In this document: in pieces, positions 21,283 through 27,408 of the stretch
Numbering within the stretch: the stretch's first letter is position 1
Layout: every line of letters begins with the position of its first letter
Origin: a virus
DNA length: 28,502 nt
IMG/VR virus record: IMGVR_UViG_3300000234_000020
Coordinates: 1-28,502 of that record
Direction: 5' to 3' (one strand)
Position numbers and translations under genes: made by a program
Notes under the pieces: model-generated
What the model was told of the DNA's origin: nothing
The model's input: the letters and a program-made list of their open reading frames with translations, nothing else
The model's database searches: none

Positions 21283-22099
21283 GCGTCATCCTACGAACTA
21301 CTACGCCGCCAGTCGGGGAGCCGTCGCCACTACCGCCACCTAACATCTCGGTAATTGCAGCGCGTTTTTGGCTTAGGCTCTGTTGATACGGGCCTGTGCG
21401 TGTATCAACTTCAACCGCGTAATCGCTCTGCAACTGCTCGAGCATCTCGCGCCGGGTCGCATCAATCGCGGTTTGGACGGTCAACGGGTCAAGCCAACGC
21501 ACATCAGGATTGCCGGTATCAGGATCAATCGCCCCCGCATTGCGGAGAGCTGCGTCAATGGCGTAGGTATAGGAGCCTTCGGTCAACGCCCCGTTTGGGG
21601 TAGTGTTCAAGCCGCGCTCAGTTGCGATACGTCCAAGTTTTGTATTTACTGCTGTTGCAATTTGCGCACGGGTGACAGGGACAAACCAGAGCCAGGCGTC
21701 ATCAATCCGCAAATCGCCGGGGGCGCTCTCGTTTTCGATCTTAACGTTATAGGTTGTACCAGGGACAAGGCCAATTGTGTAAATCGTCTCAGTCCACGTT
21801 GCGGTAGTTGCAACGAGGTTATTTGTGACAACGGGCAAACCTGCGCCGTCCGTGATCGATACTGTCGCCTGCGCCCCAACAAGAGCGCCGGTAGGGGATT
21901 TTGCACTTATGTGTAAGCTATAGGCGCGGCTATGGATGACCGCGAAAGCCTGAGAGATTGCCCCACCTACCGGCAAATTCGCCATGCCGTAATGCTCATC
22001 TCCATCGGATACAAGATAAACCGCGCCGCCGGTCGAAGTCCAACCGTTTAGGTTATGTGCGAAGTCGTGATTGATAAACAGTGATCGACCGGCGGGCAT
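21275..22099 (-). CDS. Head-tail connector adaptor fused to a carbohydrate-binding-like domain
   Basis: A protein of 274 residues in two parts. Residues about 1-138 read as a beta-sandwich of the carbohydrate-binding type (LFINHDFAHNLNGWTSTGG, SLHISAKSPTGALVGAQATVSITDG, TYNVKIENESAPGDLRIDDAW). Residues about 140-274 are helical (TRAQIATAVNTKLGRIATERG, DPLTVQTAIDATRREMLEQL), matching connector adaptors that sit below the portal. The genomic position (capsid genes to its right, stopper to its left) supports the adaptor half. A glycan-binding fold on a neck protein is unusual and could project from the collar. The fusion call relies on pattern reading only. Confidence 0.6.
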   Translation of the reverse strand: MPAGRSLFINHDFAHNLNGWTSTGGAVYLVSDGDEHYGMANLPVGGAISQAFAVIHSRAYSLHISAKSPTGALVGAQATVSITDGAGLPVVTNNLVATTATWTETIYTIGLVPGTTYNVKIENESAPGDLRIDDAWLWFVPVTRAQIATAVNTKLGRIATERGLNTTPNGALTEGSYTYAIDAALRNAGAIDPDTGNPDVRWLDPLTVQTAIDATRREMLEQLQSDYAVEVDTRTGPYQQSLSQKRAAITEMLGGGSGDGSPTGGVVVRRMTHD

Positions 22100-22102
22100 G
22101 GG

Positions 22103-22396
22103 TTATTCCTCGCTCTTGATTTCAGCGTCCATCGGGAGCGCGTCATCAATCTCACGCGATGGGCTAAACGGTTTCGCCAGGGGGCGACCGGCGCGCTGAT
22201 TGCCGTCAGCTTTTTTGTACGCGGCTTTTTCATCAGCCGACGCGAGACGCCAGCCGGGGAGTTTGAGCCGCACGCGGGCCAGTTCTTCACTGACCACGTG
22301 CATCGCGCCTTTGGGGTTGACGATCAGATAAAACTTTTCAACCTCATCAGCGGCGAGAGCCGGGGCAACATAAGCAGATTTCTTATTCGGAGCCAT
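22103..22396 (-). CDS. Small structural-module protein of unknown function
   Basis: 97 residues from ATG 22396, with AAGGTG upstream. It has a short N-terminal strand (FYLIVNPKGAMHVVSEELARVRLK), a basic middle (ADGNQRAGRPLAKP) and an acidic end. The first half resembles small head-associated proteins that bind the capsid or the connector. No clear family. It lies between the decoration-like gene and the adaptor gene. Confidence 0.5.
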   Translation of the reverse strand: MAPNKKSAYVAPALAADEVEKFYLIVNPKGAMHVVSEELARVRLKLPGWRLASADEKAAYKKADGNQRAGRPLAKPFSPSREIDDALPMDAEIKSEE

Positions 22397-22413
22397 ATTC
22401 ACCTTTCTGTAAT

Positions 22414-22806
22414 TTATGAAGCGTGAGTAATGGCCGGGGAGGCGTACAGCTTGCCGTCTGGCATTACCAAGATAAGATAATTCGTCAGCGCGCCCGCTTC
22501 TGTCATGGCGATATCAATATCACCATCAGCCTCAGACGTAACGATACCGGCGAGGTTTGCAGTCCATTCAATCAGCAAGCCATCAGTACCGGCGGCAGTT
22601 CCACCGCTCGGGGCTGTGCCGATTGCATCTCCATTAGCATCTGCAGACAGATACCAAAGCAAGGTAACACGTTCGCTGATTTCATTGCCGTTTTCACGAT
22701 CAATCAACTGGATTGATACGGTTTTCACATTTGCGGCTTCGGCAGCCACCATAAAAACGGGTTTGATTTTGATGCTTTTGCTTTCGGCGTTATCGAAGAG
22801 AGCCAT
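22414..22806 (-). CDS. Possible capsid decoration/head fibre-type protein
   Basis: A 130-residue strand-rich protein directly downstream of the major capsid gene. Ig-like features include VKTVSIQLIDRENGNEIS, VTLLWYLSADANGD, LIEWTANLAGIVTSEADGDIDI and the ending YLILVMPDGKLYAS. Phage Ig-like or decoration proteins often occupy this site and coat the capsid. No enzymatic residues are seen. The exact family is unknown. Confidence 0.5.
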   Translation of the reverse strand: MALFDNAESKSIKIKPVFMVAAEAANVKTVSIQLIDRENGNEISERVTLLWYLSADANGDAIGTAPSGGTAAGTDGLLIEWTANLAGIVTSEADGDIDIAMTEAGALTNYLILVMPDGKLYASPAITHAS

Positions 22807-22860
22807 TTTTTATTTCTCCAATTGGGCGGGCATTGCTACCCGCCCAACTCTATGTCAATC

Positions 22861-23757
22861 TCAGATTTCGTCAGTCGAGACGGCGATACCGTGCGAGTCA
22901 CGCATTTCGGCGACACCGTACAGGGTATCGAGGGTGAACTTCGCGCCGAGGTAGTTGTGATCGTAGCTCATGGTAACGCGGACGGCGATACCGTCTTCGT
23001 TCAAAACGCGCTGTATAACGCCCATACCGGCGGGGGCAACGGGCAGCGGGCGGTTAGCCATCACAATCGCATTGCGCTGGAAAGCCATATTTTTACACTG
23101 ACCACCGGCCACGGCGATTTGCTGATCCATGAACACATCAAATCCCATAAAGCGCCCAACGAGACTATCGGCGGCCTTGCCACCCAACGCGGCAGCGTAC
23201 TCGGCGTTGATGACTTTCTCGATACCAAGAAATTCATAATCCGCATCTTCATGCAGCACGAAATTACGATTGGTCAGGGGGGCTTTGGCCGCGTTCAGCA
23301 GGCGGCGGGCTTCGCGGAAGGTTCCTTCGCTCAGACCGGCAACGGCGTTGATCGACTGCGAAAAGCCAGCGTACAGCGCGGCGATGTCATCGTCGATCTT
23401 TTCGGCCATTTTCGCCATCGCATCCGCGGCATACACCTGGAACCAATCCGGGCGGGCAAAGGCTTTGGCGATGTCCTCGATCACGAAACTGACTTCCTTG
23501 TGCTTGTTCAGCGTCAAGGTGTACGCGGCATCGTCCGGGGCATTCAGGGTGATGACGGTATCAGCGGTTTTGTCGTTGACAGTCAACGCTCCACCATAGG
23601 GAATTTTCACAACGTTACCAAATTCGGCAACTTCGTTCTCATAATCCCGGTTGACGAGACGGGCCAGAACGGTATTACTCTGGAGGTATTGCAGCGCTTC
23701 GGCTGCGATGATAGTAGGGGTACTATCGGCTACGAGTGCGGCAGTAATGTTTGCCAT
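22861..23757 (-). CDS. Major capsid protein (HK97 fold, P22 coat-like)
   Basis: A protein of 298 residues. It has the capsid pattern: an N-terminal helical arm, EVAEFGNVVKIPYGGALTVND (E-loop region), KEVSFVIEDIAKAF (spine helix), AEKIDDDIAALYAGFSQ, then a P-domain FREARRLLNAAKAPLTNRNFVL and a helix-strand stretch ending in MSYDHNYLGAKFTLDTLYGVAEMRD. The order scaffold, capsid, decoration supports the call. It is the most conserved of the head genes here. It and its right-hand neighbours lack the GCCGGTA motif almost completely: the last copy is at 23025, inside its 3' part. Confidence 0.9.
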   Translation of the reverse strand: MANITAALVADSTPTIIAAEALQYLQSNTVLARLVNRDYENEVAEFGNVVKIPYGGALTVNDKTADTVITLNAPDDAAYTLTLNKHKEVSFVIEDIAKAFARPDWFQVYAADAMAKMAEKIDDDIAALYAGFSQSINAVAGLSEGTFREARRLLNAAKAPLTNRNFVLHEDADYEFLGIEKVINAEYAAALGGKAADSLVGRFMGFDVFMDQQIAVAGGQCKNMAFQRNAIVMANRPLPVAPAGMGVIQRVLNEDGIAVRVTMSYDHNYLGAKFTLDTLYGVAEMRDSHGIAVSTDEI

Positions 23758-23839
23758 TTTAGCTAATCCTTTTTCAGGTTATGGATGGATTAGCAGGTTA
23801 TACGCTTTTTACGTGTTCGCCACGCCTGCAACAATTTTG

Positions 23840-24322
23840 TTACTGTTTCTTTCGGTACGCCTCACGGATCTTCGCGGGGTCTGTTTCTTTTGTAAAGTCG
23901 ATTTCAGGGGAGCCGCCGCTACCGTTCAGGGGTGCGAGGCCTTTGCCCTTGTCATCGGCTTTCGGCGCTGGTTTCAAAAGCGCCAGTAAGCCTTCGGCGT
24001 CCTGTAAAAGCTCTTCCTCGGTCTCACCCTGCAGCCTGGTGTACAGGTCAGGGATACCCTTTGAGGATGCAACTCTCAAACGCAGATTGATAGCGCGTTC
24101 TTGCTTGAGTTCGCCTTCGGTTTTCTCAAAGAGAGTTTTATAATCGCTCACCTCTTTAAGCTTTGCCGCGTCTGCGTCAGCTAACGCCTTCTCGGCTTTT
24201 GTTGCCCTGGTGGAGAGTTCCTTAAATCGCGGGTGTTTGAAAATCTCTTCCCACGATTTAGGCGGAGCGTCTTTTGCTTCCGGCTCTGTCGTTGGTTCTG
24301 TTACTGGATTTTCATCTGCCAT
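23840..24322 (-). CDS. Scaffolding protein
   Basis: A 160-residue, highly charged, mostly helical protein with a proline/threonine/glutamate-rich head (MADENPVTEPTTEPEAKD), a coiled-coil centre (ATKAEKALADADAAKLKEV to EGELKQERAINLRLRVA, about 45-90) and a basic tail (DPAKIREAYRKKQ) that could bind the capsid. This composition and its place just upstream of the major capsid gene identify a scaffolding protein of the GP20/DUF4355 type. It is expected to be removed or cleaved from the mature head. Confidence 0.75.
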   Translation of the reverse strand: MADENPVTEPTTEPEAKDAPPKSWEEIFKHPRFKELSTRATKAEKALADADAAKLKEVSDYKTLFEKTEGELKQERAINLRLRVASSKGIPDLYTRLQGETEEELLQDAEGLLALLKPAPKADDKGKGLAPLNGSGGSPEIDFTKETDPAKIREAYRKKQ

Positions 24323-24359
24323 GTCGGCCTTTCCCGGTTTTTACGCACCGCTGCGAAAA

Positions 24360-24716
24360 CTACATCGGGATGATGTAGAAAATAAATGTTCCTGATTTTA
24401 CATTGCCACCCTGAGCAATAACCGCCTTCGGGTAGCCCACGCTGATCGGTAAAACGATGTCAGTCAGAGCCGTGCCATCCGTACCCAGGGCCGCATACGC
24501 GCGCGGGTAAACGAGCTGGTCTGTATTGAAATCGGCCTTGACCAAAACCGGGATACTGACTTCGGCCTGCTCAAATGTCAGGGTAACATCAACGCCGTCA
24601 GCAAAGTCACCATCAGCCAATTGGACGGCATACAAAACGCCGTTTATGCGCTGTGTTGCCTGGGCGGTACCAACTCCCCCGGCGTCTGTCGTAACTGCTA
24701 CGCGGATCATGTCCAT
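24360..24716 (-). CDS. Small head-module protein, first gene of the capsid transcript
   Basis: 118-119 residues from ATG 24716 (ATG 24710 is also possible); GGAGGC lies about nine bases upstream. It is strand-rich (MIRVAVTTDAGGVGTAQAT, LYAVQLADGDFADGVDVTLTFEQAEVSIPVLVKADF), with an Ig/jelly-roll feel. The upstream extension to 24782 is mostly promoter DNA. Small beta proteins at this place can be decoration or head-tail adaptor proteins; the family is not recognised. Confidence 0.55.
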   Translation of the reverse strand: MDMIRVAVTTDAGGVGTAQATQRINGVLYAVQLADGDFADGVDVTLTFEQAEVSIPVLVKADFNTDQLVYPRAYAALGTDGTALTDIVLPISVGYPKAVIAQGGNVKSGTFIFYIIPM

Positions 24717-24742
24717 AAGATAATGCCTCCAAACTAATATCA

Positions 24743-24770
24743 AGTATACGACAATCCCCAAAAAAAACAA
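24743..24770 (-). promoter_or_regulatory. Leftward promoter of the capsid/tail operon
   Basis: On the minus strand TTGTTT (24770-24765) and TATACT (24748-24743) are 16 nt apart, about 30 bases before the first gene. A separate promoter is required here because the terminator at 26150-26174 should stop transcripts from the portal and MuF genes. The -35 match is imperfect. Confidence 0.4.
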
Positions 24771-24782
24771 TACCCGCCACAA

Positions 24783-25083
24783 GCCACACAGAAGGGCTGT
24801 GCTGAAAAGTTCGTGCGCAATCCTCCCGGCAAAAATAGCGTTTTTTAGTTATTTTTAGCCCTATATATGGGTATTGGTTAGTTAGTTACATAATATAAGC
24901 CATATATGGGGGTATAAAATGCGGCGATTTCAGAGTTATACCCTTATCAGATTACCCATTGCTAAAATGCGTGCGCTGTAGCCCTTCCTGTGGTCATGCA
25001 GGCATAATCTTTTTAGAGATAATCCGCGCAATCAAAACGCCGTTTTTGCATATTGTATCTTTGTATCAAAATCCTATAATCCA
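24783..25083. promoter_or_regulatory. Regulatory noncoding region with operator-like palindromes
   Basis: No gene is seen. Two related sites, CCTATATATGGG (24860-24871) and the perfect palindrome CCATATATGG (24900-24909), stand 40 bases apart. Between them lies a reversed copy of the GTAACTAACTAA motif (TTAGTTAGTTAC, 24878-24889). A TATAAAAT box follows at 24913-24920. This looks like the control region that separates leftward capsid genes from the rightward cassette. Confidence 0.45.
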
Positions 25084-25112
25084 TTGACAAACCTAGCGAT
25101 AGGATACATACT
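25084..25112 (+). promoter_or_regulatory. Rightward promoter of the three-gene cassette
   Basis: Consensus TTGACA (25084-25089) followed at 17 nt by CATACT (25107-25112); TACATA at 25105 is an alternative -10. AGGAGA (25121-25126) and the ATG at 25133 follow. It makes the cassette independent of surrounding leftward transcription. Confidence 0.55.
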
Positions 25113-25132
25113 AAATACATAGGAGATATGAG

Positions 25133-25372
25133 ATGACAAAAACTAACTGGACTACCAAAAGCGGCAAGACAATCGAAATCGAAATCACTCGCAGGGTTGG
25201 CACTCGGTTGATCGAAATCAGCAGCATGAGCATCGACGGCAAAGAAATCAGCACCGGCGCAAGCATCCGCCCCGAAGGAATACAGTTTTTTATCAACGGT
25301 CAGAAACTTGTCACCCCGATGCCCGCCACCGTCGCCGAAATGATCAAAATATGCGCAACGAAGACCAGATAA
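25133..25372 (+). CDS. Small protein, first gene of a reversed cassette
   Basis: A 79-residue protein with an excellent ribosome site (AGGAGA, six bases before ATG). It begins TNWTTKSGKTIEIEITRRVG, a strand-rich basic segment, and continues RLIEISSMSIDGKEISTG and IQFFINGQKLVTPMPATVAEMIK. It could be a small SH3-like or barrel protein. No known family. It reads against the flanking structural genes, and the next small gene starts inside its 3' end. Such reversed genes with their own promoter inside late modules are typical morons, often expressed from the prophage or early and affecting the host. Confidence 0.6.
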   Translation: MTKTNWTTKSGKTIEIEITRRVGTRLIEISSMSIDGKEISTGASIRPEGIQFFINGQKLVTPMPATVAEMIKICATKTR

Positions 25373-25455
25373 CCGAAGCACAAATCTGGGCCCAGGCCCA
25401 GGCCGAGAAATACGAAGCATCCGTCCGCAAAATCAACAACACCATGAGCAAGTAA
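25351..25455 (+). CDS. 34-residue helical peptide
   Basis: ATG 25351 lies in the end of the previous gene (22-base overlap) and the frame ends in TAA at 25453-25455. The product is an amphipathic helix rich in A, Q, E and K (RNEDQITEAQIWAQAQAEKY). The ribosome site is weak, so coupling with the gene before it would be needed. The third gene follows after 14 bases. Confidence 0.4.
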   Translation: MRNEDQITEAQIWAQAQAEKYEASVRKINNTMSK

Positions 25456-25469
25456 AAAAGGAGATCGAA

Positions 25470-25775
25470 ATGAAAAAGACCTTTGAACACCCCTACCACA
25501 ATGCCCGCGTAACGCTCGACGTAACCGACGGGCAACCCCTGACCGAAGCGCAGCAAACAAAACTCGAAAAGACGCTCTGCGGCATGAGTAATTGCCAATG
25601 CAATTTTTACCCGGTCATGTCGGACGATGGTCACTGGTCAATTTATAAAGACGGCGCAGTTATCGCAGACGCCACAGCCAAAGCCGCCACCGCTCTCGGC
25701 TCTATAAAATCGGAGCGCAAATCTAAGACCAGCGCCGAAAACGGACGCAAGGGTGGGCGGCCAAAGAATAAGTAA
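25470..25775 (+). CDS. Small protein with basic GRKGGRPKNK tail
   Basis: A 101-residue protein with AGGAGA seven bases before ATG. The N-terminal part (residues 1-60) is strand-rich with three cysteines (C37, C42, C44 in CGMSNCQCNF) and an SDDGHWSIYKDG hairpin. Its C-terminal tail (KTSAENGRKGGRPKNK) is an AT-hook-like/KGGRP end found on many plasmid and phage proteins and suggests DNA contact. No family is recognised. It is the last gene of the cassette. Confidence 0.6.
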   Translation: MKKTFEHPYHNARVTLDVTDGQPLTEAQQTKLEKTLCGMSNCQCNFYPVMSDDGHWSIYKDGAVIADATAKAATALGSIKSERKSKTSAENGRKGGRPKNK

Positions 25776-26149
25776 AATAATTAAACTCCCCGAATAGGGA
25801 GCTTCCTCCCCTTACCGGCGCTCTTGCAATCATAAATCACGTTTTTGTAATCATAGACAACAACTCTACCAGATGATGGGAGAGCAAAAAAGCGCCATTA
25901 AGAGAGCGTAAACGACTATTGAACTATACGCAACTCTCCCAGCTCTCCCACAAATAACACTATATTGCTTAAAGTCCTACAAAATAACGTAAATGTTAAT
26001 CAATATTATCTGTTATATCTGGGAGAGTATATAGTATTAAGAGAGTGCTGTTTTTATGTTATTTACTATTGAACTACACGAAATTTATCTATCCCAGATG
26101 ATTTATTTCATCTGGGAGACATCTGTTAGTCTCTGTTAGAGTAATAAAA
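25776..26149. repeat. Repeat-rich noncoding stretch (possible origin or regulatory array)
   Basis: About 370 bases without a credible gene. Repeated elements include GGGAGAG or its complement (25878, 25934, 25943, 26021), CTGGGAG (26019, 26112), two copies of ACTATTGAACTAYACG (25915-25930 and 26065-26080), a perfect 10-bp inverted repeat TCCCAGATGA/TCATCTGGGA with a 6-nt loop (26092-26117), and an inverted copy of the 9437 repeat at 26004-26021. Such clusters are typical of replication origins, regulator arrays or small RNAs; which is not decidable here. Confidence 0.6.
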
Positions 26150-26174
26150 AGAGCGCCGGTATAAAGGGCGCTCT
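26150..26174 (-). terminator. Rho-independent terminator downstream of portal/MuF genes
   Basis: AGAGCGCC (26150-26157) and GGCGCTCT (26167-26174) form a perfect 8-bp stem. Reading leftwards the stem is followed by TTTTATTAC, giving a proper U tract; rightwards it is followed by GCTTTATTATT. One arm is a copy of the iterated 13-mer (26149-26161). It should end the leftward transcript from the portal and MuF genes before the reversed cassette. Confidence 0.7.
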
Positions 26175-26184
26175 GCTTTATTAT

Positions 26185-26467
26185 TTACTGTTGAATTTTT
26201 TGTAAATGTCTTTTCTTTTGTGCTTCTGACATTTTAGCTCTAGTCTCTGGTGATCGTACTGCTCCTAGTGCGTTTTTATTACCTTTTCATAACTGCTGAC
26301 ATCTTTTCTTTTGCTTCCTGAGTATGCTTTCGTCCTTTATTAGCGTTTGATATTTTCTCACAATGCTCTTTGGTATGTTTACGTCCTACTAAAGTTGGTA
26401 TTGGTTTTCCCTTATGAATAGCCGACAATTTCCTAGAATTACCCCTATTCCAACTGAGGGATTGAAA
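26185..26467 (-). pseudogene. Decayed NUMOD3-type homing endonuclease fragment
   Basis: Read leftwards, 26467-26288 encodes SRKLSAIHKGKPIPTLVG, then GRKHTKEHCEKIS and GRKHTQEAKEKMSAVM, and after a frame change 26283-26188 encodes NKNALGAVRSPETRAKMSEA followed by QKKRHLQ. These are tandem NUMOD3-like modules (K-G-R-K-H-T/S...K-x-S) that form the DNA-binding tail of GIY-YIG and HNH homing endonucleases. The catalytic half is missing and an extra A in the run at 26284-26287 breaks the frame, so it is a dead remnant. It is much richer in A and T than neighbouring genes and lacks the iterated motif, indicating foreign origin. Confidence 0.8.
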
Positions 26468-26468
26468 C
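26437..26468 (+). CRISPR. Solitary CRISPR-repeat-like sequence
   Basis: The 3' end GAGGGATTGAAAC (26456-26468) is the classic terminus of many type I/III CRISPR repeats, and ACCCC with a CCCT/AGGG mini-stem precedes it. Only one copy exists and no spacer array or cas gene is present. It overlaps the first codons of the homing-endonuclease remnant. Chance is quite possible: the 11-mer GGGATTGAAAC alone has a likelihood of about one in seventy in a window this size. Confidence 0.25.
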
Positions 26469-26475
26469 TATTATA

Positions 26476-27408
26476 TCACCTACCACGCCGAGACGTTGCA
26501 TGACTTGGGTAAATTGGCACTCTCTTTTTTGTTTCAGCACGTGCGTTTAATTCAGCTTTGGCGGCGTTTTTCATTTCATCTGTGGTTATTCCAATCTTTT
26601 CAAACTCTTCGTTATACAAAACTACGCTACTTCTACAATACCAATGCGCTGGACTTGTATATATTTCGTCAGCAAATCTTGGGGTTCCTCTTAGGATAAA
26701 GTTTTCATCCATACCGACAATCTGCCCATGTGCTTGTAAACAACAGTCCGTAGTTCTTTCGTCCAGTGTACTCACCCATTGGCGAGAATAAGTAGTTTCT
26801 GTATCGGCCTTGTTCAGCGCCATAAGATAAGCCCCGACAAGTCCAACGCCATACGTCCAAACGCCGCGCTGCTCTTCCAAACCCGCCTTTGTACCGGCGC
26901 TTGCCCAGGCTGATTGCCTACCAGCGTTTGCGCTCTCAGAGATAAGCAGGGCCGAGACTTCATCTGGGGCGGCGTTGCTTATCCGCAATCGTGCTGCCGT
27001 CGTTTGTATCGCGCTTTCGAGCTGCGTGATCCATGCCGGGGTGGAGGTAAAATAAGCCTGCTCACCGTCTAAAGCATTACCGGCGGTTTGGCCGGCTAGA
27101 ACGTTTACATCAATTCCCCGCGCAAGCCCTACGCGCTGCGCCGTCTGGATTTGCTTACGGGCATAATTGAGTACGGTTATACGCTCAAGTTTTGCGGTAT
27201 CGCGCCCGGATGCCACTACAGCCCGCTTGAGATTATCCACCTCGCGCAACATGGCGGCCACACCGGGACGGGTGATACCATCACGGTCGATAATCTCTAG
27301 TATCCCGCGCCGTGCCTCACGCCTGGCAACTTCAACCGCCCGCAAATGGGCAGCTTCTACCGCTGTTAGTTTAGTAATAAACTTTTGCGCGTTTGCCACA
27401 TCAGGCAT
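26476..27408 (-). CDS. MuF-type minor head protein
   Basis: A protein of 310 residues. The N-terminal about 150 residues are helical and basic (VARREARRGILEIIDRDG). The C-terminal Mu gpF domain is clear: RQWVSTLDERTTDCCLQAHGQIVG, then TPRFADEIYTSPAHWYCRSS, with the conserved T-x-D-x-R-T and H-x-x-C/R pattern. Proteins of this family are injected or sit near the portal and are needed for head assembly. The ATG overlaps the portal stop by eight bases. The last residues (YPSHATSRRGR) abut the endonuclease remnant, so its C-terminus may have been changed by that insertion. Confidence 0.85.
   Translation of the reverse strand: MPDVANAQKFITKLTAVEAAHLRAVEVARREARRGILEIIDRDGITRPGVAAMLREVDNLKRAVVASGRDTAKLERITVLNYARKQIQTAQRVGLARGIDVNVLAGQTAGNALDGEQAYFTSTPAWITQLESAIQTTAARLRISNAAPDEVSALLISESANAGRQSAWASAGTKAGLEEQRGVWTYGVGLVGAYLMALNKADTETTYSRQWVSTLDERTTDCCLQAHGQIVGMDENFILRGTPRFADEIYTSPAHWYCRSSVVLYNEEFEKIGITTDEMKNAAKAELNARAETKKRVPIYPSHATSRRGR

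Noticed and set aside
25013-25420. Leftward 135-codon frame opposite the first cassette gene
   Set aside because: It is antisense to a gene with a strong promoter and ribosome site, its sequence is low in protein-like pattern and it has no ribosome site.
25800-25830. Terminator after the cassette (CTCCC/GGGAG hairpin at about 25785-25800)
   Set aside because: Only five base pairs and no T tract follows; too weak to list as a terminator.
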